Of a stretch of 11,284 nt of DNA, positions 1-6,601 are shown in pieces; the first letter of the stretch is position 1; each line of letters starts with the position of its first letter. A program made the translations under genes and the position numbers. The notes below the pieces were generated by a model. That model was not told where the DNA came from. It saw only the letters and a program-made list of their open reading frames with translations, and made no database searches. This DNA is from Pseudomonadota bacterium (GTDB lineage Bacteria > BMS3Abin14), in NCBI GenBank assembly GCA_016937135.1, contig JAFGWO010000142.1, positions 1-11,284 of the forward strand, in the 5' to 3' direction.

Positions 1-1056
1 CCTTTCGAGGAACACGGTCTGGGTGGGGTAGGCGAACTCAACCCCTTCCTCCTCAAAGACCCTGTGGACCCCCAGAAGGACCTTCTGTTGGACATCCCTG
101 TAGACATTGAATTCCTTGTCCAGGACATAGTAGACGAATTCGAAGTCGAGGGAAAAATCGCCGAATCCCGAGAAATGGGCCCGGTCAAAGCGCGTCAGTT
201 CCTGTCCCTCGATGACCCCCTGGACGAGGCCTGGGATCTTTTCCAGTTTTTCCCGCGGAGTCTGGTAGATCACCCCGATCTTGAAAAAGACCCGTCTCTC
301 CTCCATGCGCTGGTAGTTTTTGATCCGGCTGGCAAGAAGGTCCGTATTGGAAAAGATCAGCTGTTCCCCCGACAGGCTGCGGACCCGGGTGGTCTTCAAC
401 CCGACGTGTTCGACGTTGCCCATCTGGTCTCCGACGATGATGAAATCCCCTATGATGAAGGGACGGTCCAGCACGATGGACAGGGATGCGAAGAGGTCCC
501 CCAGGATATTCTGGAGCGCGAGGGCCACCGCGATGCCGCCGACCCCGAGGCCGGCAATAAGGGTCGTGATCTGGATCCCCAGGTTATTGAGGGCCAGGAG
601 GACCAGGAGTACCCACATCGTGGTCTTGATGATGAAGGTCAGGACCGAGTAGGCCTCCAGATTAAGGCTGTCCTCACCGTCCCTGGCCGCCCGGCCTCGG
701 ACCACATAGTTTATGATGCCGCTGCCCCATATCCCGAGCTGAAGGGTCAGGGCGAGTAAAAGGGATGCACGGATCAGACCGGCGGGTTTTTCTGGCAGCG
801 TCAGAACCTGGGACGCCATGTTAAGGGCAAGAAAGAAGATGAAGACCTTGCTCGTCCGGTTTTTGACCTGGTCGGCTATCATATCGTCCAGCCTGGAAAT
901 GGTCATTTTAGACAGGGAGGCAAGCTTTCCCCCCAGGAATCGAACGATCAGGACCACCAGAAAATAGCCGAAGGTGAAAACCGCGAGGGCCATGGCCCAG
1001 GAACGCAGGGGATTGCCCAGGTATTCGTTCTTTAGAAATTCCCAATCCATGATCAT
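1..1056 (-). CDS. MscS-family small-conductance mechanosensitive ion channel (3' end beyond window)
   Basis: This is an inner-membrane channel protein that would release solutes on hypo-osmotic shock. The 352 visible residues start MIMDWEFLKNEYLG. Several hydrophobic helices lie in the first ~160 residues. The MscS pore helix and beta-domain entry then follow at about 165-200, with a Gly/Ala-rich segment (GLGVGGIAVALALQNILGD) and DRPFIIGDFI. The family's S-N-T-x(8)-N motif appears as SNTDLLASRIKN, followed by the mixed alpha/beta C-terminal region. The reading frame is open to base 1, so the end of the protein is missing. The start at 1056 overlaps the upstream stop as ATGA, which suggests translational coupling. 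An in-frame ATG at 1050 is an alternative, with a purine-rich AAGGAAGG ribosome site nearby. The family call is firm; the subfamily is not determined. Confidence 0.93.
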   Translation of the reverse strand, partial: MIMDWEFLKNEYLGNPLRSWAMALAVFTFGYFLVVLIVRFLGGKLASLSKMTISRLDDMIADQVKNRTSKVFIFFLALNMASQVLTLPEKPAGLIRASLLLALTLQLGIWGSGIINYVVRGRAARDGEDSLNLEAYSVLTFIIKTTMWVLLVLLALNNLGIQITTLIAGLGVGGIAVALALQNILGDLFASLSIVLDRPFIIGDFIIVGDQMGNVEHVGLKTTRVRSLSGEQLIFSNTDLLASRIKNYQRMEERRVFFKIGVIYQTPREKLEKIPGLVQGVIEGQELTRFDRAHFSGFGDFSLDFEFVYYVLDKEFNVYRDVQQKVLLGVHRVFEEEGVEFAYPTQTVFLER

Positions 1057-1562
1057 TTTCCTTCCTTTCCGTCCGGCGGCCCGAAAGAGCTCCCGCTTCC
1101 GGTTCCTTCGAGGACATCCTCGAGGGTTTCCAGATTAAGGCAATCCTCCCGGTTGTAGTCAAGAAGCTTCTTCCTGGCCCCCTCATCCCCATGGGTCTCA
1201 TAGCGAAACCAGAGCCCGGGCGCGAGACTTCCATCCGTGACAGAAGCCGTTCGCCCGATGCCGAAAAGGATCTCCATCCTTTTAAGCCCTCCGCGCAGGC
1301 CCCGTTTCCGGCAGTCCTTCAGAAGGTCACGGTGCCCGGCAACCTGAAGGATATCGTACCCGAGAACCCTTTTGATGAAGGGCAGATCGAAAACCGTTCC
1401 GTTGAAAGTCACCACCGTTTCGACACCCTCCAGAGCCTCATCCAGATTCAGGTCGGTCACCTCATGACCGACGAGCTGGATCATTTGTCTTCCGGGGATA
1501 TGGATTCCGATGACGCTGATGCGGCCATCGAAGGTGGTTTCGATATCGAGGTAGGCTTTCAT
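1053..1562 (-). CDS. RNase H-like DEDDy 3'-5' exonuclease domain protein (YprB-like)
   Basis: The protein has 169 residues and matches the RNase H-like exonuclease fold often annotated as YprB or 'ribonuclease H-like domain-containing protein'. The visible catalytic set is D6 and E8 in YLDIETT, N54 and D59 in TFNGTVFDLPF, and Y136 with D140 in DYNREDCLNL. These are the Exo I, II and III motifs of a DEDDy nuclease, so two-metal 3'-5' exonuclease activity on a nucleic acid is expected; the substrate is unknown. The start at 1562 gives MKAYLDIETT, which places the first beta strand at the N terminus as usual. A longer frame back to 1643 adds 27 low-complexity residues and was not used. No strong Shine-Dalgarno is visible. 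The tail after residue ~152 is short and Gly/Ser-rich. The stop overlaps the downstream channel gene start. Confidence 0.85.
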   Translation of the reverse strand: MKAYLDIETTFDGRISVIGIHIPGRQMIQLVGHEVTDLNLDEALEGVETVVTFNGTVFDLPFIKRVLGYDILQVAGHRDLLKDCRKRGLRGGLKRMEILFGIGRTASVTDGSLAPGLWFRYETHGDEGARKKLLDYNREDCLNLETLEDVLEGTGSGSSFGPPDGKEGK

Positions 1563-1690
1563 GAAAAAAAAGCGAAGAGGGAAAAGGGAAGTGGGAAGGA
1601 AAGCATCTAATTTTCCCTTAATGATTGACGACCATTTTCCCACATAATTTTACCTGTTATTTTTATTCCCTGTTCCCTCTTCTTTCTTCC
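1563..1690. other. Purine/pyrimidine-biased intergenic gap between der and the exonuclease gene
   Basis: These 128 bases hold no gene I can support. The plus strand is purine-rich on the left side (about 1564-1602) and pyrimidine-rich on the right (from about 1663 into the der 3' end near 1732). A 10-base inverted repeat, GAAGAGGGAA at 1574-1583 and TTCCCTCTTC at 1673-1682, could pair the two sides. No T-tract terminator and no convincing promoter were found, so read-through from der into the exonuclease and channel genes is possible. Confidence 0.5.
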
Positions 1691-3025
1691 CTATTCCTTC
1701 TTTTTTCTCCCCTTTTCCTCCCTCCCCCTGCGAAAGAAAAGGCGGACGGGAGTGCCCTGGAAACCGAAGGTTTCCCTCAGGAACCTCTCGAGGTAGCGGA
1801 TATAGTTTTCCCGGATATCCCCCGGGCGGCTGGTGAAAATGACAAAGGAAGGGGGGTGCACCCCTACCTGGGTGGCATAGAAGAACCGTATCCTGCTGCC
1901 GCGAACCACCGGGGGCTGGAATCTTTCCGCAGCCTGACGAATAGCCTCGTTAAGCTGGCCCGTGGGGATCTTCCTGCCGGCCTCCCCGAAAACCTCTTCA
2001 ATGGCCTCGAATATCCTCTCCACCCTTTGCCCGGTCAGGGCTGAAATGGAAAGGATGGGGGCATGGGCAAAAAAGAACATCTTTTCCCTGATGTCCCTGA
2101 CCAGACCGTCGAAGGTCCTGTGATCCTTGTCGACGAGGTCCCACTTGTTCATACAAACAACGAGGCCCTTGCCGCGGTCGTGGACCAGACCGGCTATCTT
2201 CAGGTCCTGGTCCACCAGACCCTCATCGCTGCTCAGAAGCAGGAGGCTGACGTCGCATCGCTCAACCGCGCCCAGGGTCCTTAACACGCTGTAATGTTCC
2301 ATCCCCTTGCTGACCCTGCTCTTTTTCCGGACGCCGGCCGTATCGATGAGGAGGTATCCCTTTCCCTCCCTCTCAAGGATTATGTCCACAGCGTCCGCGG
2401 TCGTGCCCGGAATATCGGAAACCAGAACCCTTTCCTCCCCTAAGAGGCGGTTGACCAGGGTGGATTTGCCCGTATTGGGGCGCCCGATCACGGCTACCCG
2501 GATGTGATGCTCCTTTTCCAAAACCGGGTCCTTTTCAGGGAGAATTTCCACGAGGGCATCGAGAAGTTCCGCCACCCCGCTTCCATGGAGGGCGGAAAGG
2601 GGATACACATTGCCCATTCCAAGGCGGAAAAAGGCGGAGGCCTCCAGTTCCCCCCCCTTACCTTCCGCCTTGTTGGCCGCCACCAGGACGGGCTTATGGC
2701 TTTTTCGCAGGAGGTCCGCCACCTCCTGGTCGACGCTGGTAGCCCCTGTTTTGGTATCCAGGACCAGAAGGAGGACATCGGCCTGTTCAACGGCCAGAAG
2801 GGCCTGCTTCTTCGTAAGGGAGAACAGCCCCTCTTCGGCGAGGGGATCGAGGCCTCCGGTGTCGACCAAAGTGAACTCTTTCCCGGACCAGGAAGCGGCG
2901 CCGTAATTCCGGTCCCTAGTGACCCCGGGGACATCCTCCACGATGGCCTGCCTGCGGCCGAGGATCCGGTTAAACAGCGTGGATTTCCCCACATTGGGTC
3001 TGCCGACGATGGCTACTAAAGACAT
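1691..3025 (-). CDS. der: Ribosome-assembly GTPase Der (EngA)
   Basis: Der is a cytoplasmic GTPase with two tandem G domains, required for maturation of the 50S ribosomal subunit. At 444 residues it has the usual family length. G domain 1 has the P-loop GRPNVGKST (8-16), switch GVTRD around residue 35, DTGG (55-58), and NKAE (118-121) in place of the usual NKxD. G domain 2 has GRPNTGKST (181-189), DTAG (228-231), NKWD (293-296) and SAL (328-330). A KH-like C-terminal domain follows (about 350-435, including PGDIRENYIRYLERFLRE), with a basic/acidic tail GREEKGRKKKE. The start MSLVAIVGRP is the standard one. The gene begins only three bases after the stop of the peptidase gene, so it is probably cotranscribed with it. 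Confidence 0.98.
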   Translation of the reverse strand: MSLVAIVGRPNVGKSTLFNRILGRRQAIVEDVPGVTRDRNYGAASWSGKEFTLVDTGGLDPLAEEGLFSLTKKQALLAVEQADVLLLVLDTKTGATSVDQEVADLLRKSHKPVLVAANKAEGKGGELEASAFFRLGMGNVYPLSALHGSGVAELLDALVEILPEKDPVLEKEHHIRVAVIGRPNTGKSTLVNRLLGEERVLVSDIPGTTADAVDIILEREGKGYLLIDTAGVRKKSRVSKGMEHYSVLRTLGAVERCDVSLLLLSSDEGLVDQDLKIAGLVHDRGKGLVVCMNKWDLVDKDHRTFDGLVRDIREKMFFFAHAPILSISALTGQRVERIFEAIEEVFGEAGRKIPTGQLNEAIRQAAERFQPPVVRGSRIRFFYATQVGVHPPSFVIFTSRPGDIRENYIRYLERFLRETFGFQGTPVRLFFRRGREEKGRKKKE

Positions 3026-3028
3026 CGC

Positions 3029-4219
3029 CTAGGAACCTTGCGTAAGATATTCATTAAAGGACCGCTCCATCTTCTCGAAGGGCACTCCCGTCACCTTGAC
3101 CATGGCGGCGGCGGCGGGGGTCCCGGTGGAAATCTCCGAAACAAACCTGGGAATCACCCCCTGCCCGTATTTTTTTTCGACCCAATCCATGAACAGGAGG
3201 CTCACAGCATAGGCCCTCGATCTTTCCCCCTCCTCAAATTCGATGAAGGAAGGACCGAGGGATTCCAGATCAACGCCGTACCCCCGGGAGATGGATGCCC
3301 TGATAAATTCCCGGACTTTTCTGATCCTCTCCTCGGAGGGTTCTTCCCCGACTTTTTGAGCGAGCCCCTCGTGCACCCATGCGGGGATATCCCCTGAAAC
3401 GCGGTGAAGGAGGGCGTGGACCATCTCATGACGGACCGTCCTTATAAATCTCTCCCTGTCCTTTATCCCTTCGCCGACGAAAAGCCTGATCTGCCCGTCG
3501 TACAGGCCCTCCACGAAGGGCAAAAAGGCCTCTGAACGTTCGCCCAGATCCTCGGTCAGGATAAGGACATCCACCGGGTCCTCAGGGAAAACCCCCAGGG
3601 ACGCGGTCAGGGCGTCCATTTCCGTCTGGAGCACAGCGATGATCTCCCCTTCAAATTCGAGCTTCCTCTCACCGCTGTAAAGGAGGCGGAACCGGTCCCC
3701 CTCTTCAGCCGTCATACCCTCGACGAGTTCGGCCTTTTCCTCAAGATAGGCAATAAAGGCGTCCAGTTCAGGCCTGTCGGGGAGGACTCCCCGAAGTTTG
3801 ATCGCATACGGAAGAGCCTCTCCATACCTGGCGTTCCTGAAATGAACGGTGGACATCCCATCGAGTCCCTCGGGGTTTTGAGGCCAGAGATCAAGGGACT
3901 CATGGAGAAGCTCCATGGCTTCTGATTCCCCTCTTTCCTTTTCCATTGCTGCCCGCGCAAGGGCGATGCTCAGGTTTCTCCTGATGACGGAATTCCCGGG
4001 CTGGAGGCGATCGGCGGTCCTCAGGGACGCGATGGCGATCTCGTTGTGCCCCTTGGCCAGTTCCTGAACCCCTTTGGCATTGGCCTCCATGCCTTTCCCC
4101 TCGATCCGCAGGGGGGCAACCGCGCTTTCCCGGGAAATCAGCGCGGTTTTACTGTCCATAAAGAAAAACCCCAGAACGACCGCGAAAAAGGCGGCCAGAA
4201 AAACAAGGAAGTTGCGCAA
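3029..4219 (-). CDS. Membrane-anchored TPR protein with peptidase-MA-like metallopeptidase domain
   Basis: The protein has 396 residues. An uncleaved signal or anchor helix (about 4-20, FLVFLAAFFAVVLGFFF) would place the rest outside the cytoplasmic membrane. Residues ~45-160 form helical TPR-like repeats, with phrases such as AIASLRTADRLQPGN and AMELLHESLDLWPQNPEGL. The C-terminal half has a gluzincin zinc site: HEMVH at 264-268, and E284 in PAWVHEGLA as probable third ligand, as in peptidase-MA-type proteins. The active-site residues are intact, so protease activity is plausible; the substrate is unknown. The start codon is TTG (4219-4217), with AGGAGG five bases upstream. The gene sits between the SNase gene (30-base gap) and der (3-base gap). 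Assignment to a named peptidase family rests on the motif and architecture only. Confidence 0.85.
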   Translation of the reverse strand: MRNFLVFLAAFFAVVLGFFFMDSKTALISRESAVAPLRIEGKGMEANAKGVQELAKGHNEIAIASLRTADRLQPGNSVIRRNLSIALARAAMEKERGESEAMELLHESLDLWPQNPEGLDGMSTVHFRNARYGEALPYAIKLRGVLPDRPELDAFIAYLEEKAELVEGMTAEEGDRFRLLYSGERKLEFEGEIIAVLQTEMDALTASLGVFPEDPVDVLILTEDLGERSEAFLPFVEGLYDGQIRLFVGEGIKDRERFIRTVRHEMVHALLHRVSGDIPAWVHEGLAQKVGEEPSEERIRKVREFIRASISRGYGVDLESLGPSFIEFEEGERSRAYAVSLLFMDWVEKKYGQGVIPRFVSEISTGTPAAAAMVKVTGVPFEKMERSFNEYLTQGS

Positions 4220-4249
4220 TGAAACCTCCTGCAGAATGCCAGGTTCCCC

Positions 4250-5032
4250 CTATTGCAGGGGAATGATCTGTTCGGGCCTTTGGATAATGATCTCAGGCCC
4301 GTCATACTCCTTGACCTTTCCGAGAACGAGGACCTCCCGTCCGACCAGGTCAGCCGGATCCAGCCCCAGGTTCCGGAAATGGCTTCTTCCCTCCGGAAAG
4401 AGAACCGCCGTAAAATCGGTCTTGTAATCCTGACCGAAATTCAGATGCCAGGCCCGCTTTCCCCTGTGGAGGTTCAGGATGCGCCCCCTGACGACGGCCT
4501 GGCGCCCGATTTTTTCCCGGGCGTTCTCATGCTCTACCCACTCGAAGGACTCCCCGGAGTAGATGCCCTTTCGCGAGAGGAGAGCCGGTCCCGAGGCTAG
4601 AAGGACATCCATGGCGACGGGGTTTCCGCACGGGGGGATCAGCATCGGCCTGGCGAGACCTTCCTGGAGGAGGGTCAGATTCACGTTGGAATCCTTTATC
4701 ATGACAACCCCGAGATATCTTCCGTAATCATCCTTATCCTCGCAGAGGAAAAGGTCAACAGGTCCCTTGACCAGTTCCTGGACCCTTTCCCTTGCCTTGT
4801 CGGCATATTCCTCCCCCTTTTCAGGGGCATCGATCCCAAGGAAGCGGATCCGATCCCCCCCCTGGACAACCATTGTGTCCCCGTCGACGACATTCGTGAC
4901 GTGAACGGAAAGGCGCTTTTTGGCGCCGTCCGCAACCTGGGGCTGGGATCCGGAAAGACACGACGAACCTGCCAGACAGGCCAGGAGAAGGGCCAACACC
5001 ATGGACAGCCGGAAGCGATGTGTTAATATCAT
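4250..5032 (-). CDS. Staphylococcal-nuclease-like (SNase) lipoprotein with C-terminal OB-like domain
   Basis: The 260-residue product starts MILTHRFRLSMVLALLLAC. The hydrophobic leader ends in a lipobox (LLAC19; C25 in GSSC is a second possibility), so it is probably a lipoprotein facing the periplasm. The SNase domain (about 41-160) keeps the key residues: VDGDT with D52, R63 and D68-A-P-E71 in IRFLGIDAPE, and R105 in YGRYLG. These match R35, D40, E43 and R87 of S. aureus nuclease, so Ca-dependent phosphodiesterase activity is likely. Residues ~170-260 look like a second OB-type strand domain (VVRGRILNL, WHLNFG, FTAVLFP, VLGKVKEYDGPEIII). The frame extends to 5251, but the added 73 residues lack a signal and overlap the divergent gene. 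The start at 5032 was therefore chosen; 5002 (MVLALLLAC) is an alternative. Confidence 0.9.
   Translation of the reverse strand: MILTHRFRLSMVLALLLACLAGSSCLSGSQPQVADGAKKRLSVHVTNVVDGDTMVVQGGDRIRFLGIDAPEKGEEYADKARERVQELVKGPVDLFLCEDKDDYGRYLGVVMIKDSNVNLTLLQEGLARPMLIPPCGNPVAMDVLLASGPALLSRKGIYSGESFEWVEHENAREKIGRQAVVRGRILNLHRGKRAWHLNFGQDYKTDFTAVLFPEGRSHFRNLGLDPADLVGREVLVLGKVKEYDGPEIIIQRPEQIIPLQ
5002..5029 (+). promoter_or_regulatory. Candidate sigma70 promoter for the divergent redoxin gene
   Basis: TGGACA (5002-5007; 5 of 6 match to TTGACA) is followed, after a 16-base spacer, by TAATAT (5024-5029; 4 of 6 match to TATAAT). A TG one base upstream of the -10 (5021-5022) makes it extended. Transcription would begin near 5036, giving a leader of about 50 bases to the ATG at 5085. 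The site lies inside the first codons of the oppositely oriented nuclease gene. This is a visual match only. I could not pick out a convincing promoter for the nuclease gene itself in 5033-5084. Confidence 0.35.
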
Positions 5033-5084
5033 GGTCCTGATCCCGAAAACCGGACTTTTTATCCTCGCCCGAAAGGGAGGCCCC

Positions 5085-6365
5085 ATGCCTGTTCGATCCG
5101 CTCTTGTCATGCTCCTTATCGCAACCTTTTTTTCCTTCCCGGGAACGGCCTTATCCTGGGAAACCGGAAACCAGCCTCCGTCTCCGGCGGACCTGCCCAT
5201 CCGGAGCCTTCCCCAGGATTTCACCCTCCTTGACGCCCAGGGAAACAACATTTACCCCCCCGCCTCCCGGACGGAAGCCCGCCCAGCCGTACTCTGGTTC
5301 TGGTCCATCTACGATCACTCCTGCGAGGAAGGGTTTCTCTCCCTGAGGGCTTTCCAGGAGAGGTTCGGTGAGGAAAACCTCAAGGTTCTGGCGATCAATG
5401 AGGACACGCAAACGGACGTCAGCCGCATAAGACGCTTCCTGGAACGGTTTGAAAATTTCCGTGGGAAGATAGCACATCCGGTCCTTTTTGACCAGAAAGG
5501 GGAGATACTACAGACCCTGGGCCTTCCCGGTTCCTCGGCTGTCATTCTCGTGGATGAAGAAGGGGAAATAAGGGCCTATTATCCCGGCTTCGATCTCGCA
5601 GCCGAGGCTGATCTTGCCCTGGCCCTGGAACGGGTTTTTCCCGAAGTTGATCCGGATGGCAAAGACAAAGCTGTGCCCCTCGGCAGACAGAAGTTCGTCA
5701 CGGTTGCCGGAACGGCGCCCCTTTGCGGTTTTTTTGAGGCCGGGATATGGAGGAAGGGGTTTACGGGCAACAACGACATTTTTCTGGAACTGGAAAAGGC
5801 CAGGGACCTTGCGGAAAGGGAGGCTTTCCGGAACACCGTCATAAAATCCCTTGAGATGCTGGACATTTCCCTCCTCTCACGCAACCGGGAGGATATCTGC
5901 GTCGACGAGCGGGGCATCCATCTCGCCAGGGACCCCCTGAAGACATCGGACCCCGTCGGCAACCTGATTGCGAGAATCAGCTATCCGGATTATTTCCGGA
6001 CCCTCAGGGAAGAGGAAAGGATCCTGGCAAATGAGGTTTTCATAAACAGGACAGTGCATGTTCTACTGGATTCCTTTGCCGGTCTCCTGGACTCTCTTGG
6101 ATACACACGGACTCCATCATCGATCCGGTTGATCTTTCCCAACCCTGATCCTGTGAACCAGCGGGATTTTATCAGCGTTCTCACGGGTCAATCGATGTTC
6201 GTGGCCCGACTGGAAAATCCCGCGTCTGATGCCGCTCAAACCATCGAGGTCTTTACCTCCCCCGTAAACCTGGCGGAGGAGATCGCTTCCATGGATTTCG
6301 GGGACCTGAACGTCTTTGTGGAAAATGTCACCCCCGAATCCATGGACATCGAAATCTGGAAATGA
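5085..6365 (+). CDS. Exported thioredoxin-like (TlpA/redoxin) domain protein with degenerate active site and unknown C-terminal half
   Basis: The 426-residue product begins MPVRSALVMLLIATFFSFPGTALS, a likely Sec signal peptide cleaved near residue 23-24. A GGGAGG ribosome site sits four bases before the ATG at 5085; the frame is open further upstream, but only into the divergent gene. Residues ~43-187 have the TlpA/redoxin layout: DFTLLDAQGN, VLWFWSIYDHSC, VLAINEDT, then GLPGSSAVILVDEEGEI. The usual WCxxC is replaced by Y76-D-H-S-C80, so the first catalytic Cys is Asp. The residue aligned with the cis-Pro before the FLID strand appears to be Ser151. A normal dithiol oxidoreductase role is therefore doubtful; a single-Cys or non-catalytic role is possible. 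Residues ~190-426 match no family I recognise; they are predicted soluble, with two further Cys (C214, C272). The gene stands alone between divergent and downstream units. Confidence 0.72.
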   Translation: MPVRSALVMLLIATFFSFPGTALSWETGNQPPSPADLPIRSLPQDFTLLDAQGNNIYPPASRTEARPAVLWFWSIYDHSCEEGFLSLRAFQERFGEENLKVLAINEDTQTDVSRIRRFLERFENFRGKIAHPVLFDQKGEILQTLGLPGSSAVILVDEEGEIRAYYPGFDLAAEADLALALERVFPEVDPDGKDKAVPLGRQKFVTVAGTAPLCGFFEAGIWRKGFTGNNDIFLELEKARDLAEREAFRNTVIKSLEMLDISLLSRNREDICVDERGIHLARDPLKTSDPVGNLIARISYPDYFRTLREEERILANEVFINRTVHVLLDSFAGLLDSLGYTRTPSSIRLIFPNPDPVNQRDFISVLTGQSMFVARLENPASDAAQTIEVFTSPVNLAEEIASMDFGDLNVFVENVTPESMDIEIWK

Positions 6366-6601
6366 GGTCTTGCACGCCGGAGAAACGGATCCCCTTTGCC
6401 CCATGCCGGGGGATTGGGGAAAACCCGGGCCCTGTCTACCTCCCACTGTGAAATTCCCGGGGAAAACCCGGACATTGCCCCCCCCTGCCCTTCCGATCCC
6501 TACCCCACCAATCCCTTTCAGTTCCTGCGATCATTGTGCTATAAATATCAGCGGAAACCGCAACCCTTTCTCGGATCCAGGTATTGCCCCGGGAGGACCG
6601 C
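6366..6601 (+). other. Intergenic leader upstream of the transporter operon, with a 13-base direct repeat
   Basis: These 236 bases hold no gene I can support. They carry two exact copies of GGGGAAAACCCGG at 6416-6428 and 6459-6471. The start-to-start distance is 43 bases, near four helical turns. The second copy is also part of a small stem, CCGGG-GAAAA-CCCGG (6457-6471). A C-rich stretch follows (about 6478-6520), then an extended -10 at 6537-6545. No T-tract terminator for the redoxin gene was found. No riboswitch or small RNA can be claimed. Confidence 0.45.
6517..6545 (+). promoter_or_regulatory. Candidate extended -10 promoter of the amino-acid transporter operon
   Basis: TGCTATAAA at 6537-6545 contains an extended TG and TATAAA (5 of 6 match to TATAAT). 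The hexamer 17 bases upstream, TTTCAG at 6517-6522, is a poor -35, as is common for extended -10 promoters. Predicted initiation near 6552 leaves a leader of about 50 bases before the TTG start at 6602. This is the most promoter-like string between the redoxin gene and the ATPase gene. Confidence 0.45.

Noticed and set aside
64..759. 231-residue plus-strand open frame
   Set aside because: It lies antisense to the MscS gene, whose frame gives a clear family protein. The plus-strand translation is Asp/Gly/Pro-rich without domain features, as expected of a shadow frame.
1625..2044. 139-residue plus-strand frame with a hydrophobic start
   Set aside because: The apparent signal-like N terminus comes from the pyrimidine-rich tract (Phe/Leu/Ser/Pro codons), and the rest is antisense to der.
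4920..5084. N-terminal extension of the redoxin-like gene
   Set aside because: It runs antisense through the nuclease leader. The ATG at 5085 has a good ribosome site and begins a proper signal peptide.
5033..5251. N-terminal extension of the SNase gene
   Set aside because: The extra 73 residues are basic and low in structure, overlap the signal peptide codons of the divergent gene, and would bury the lipoprotein leader.
6396..6430. Possible terminator after the redoxin gene (C-runs facing G-runs)
   Set aside because: Pairing is loose and there is no T tract. It was not strong enough to list as a terminator.
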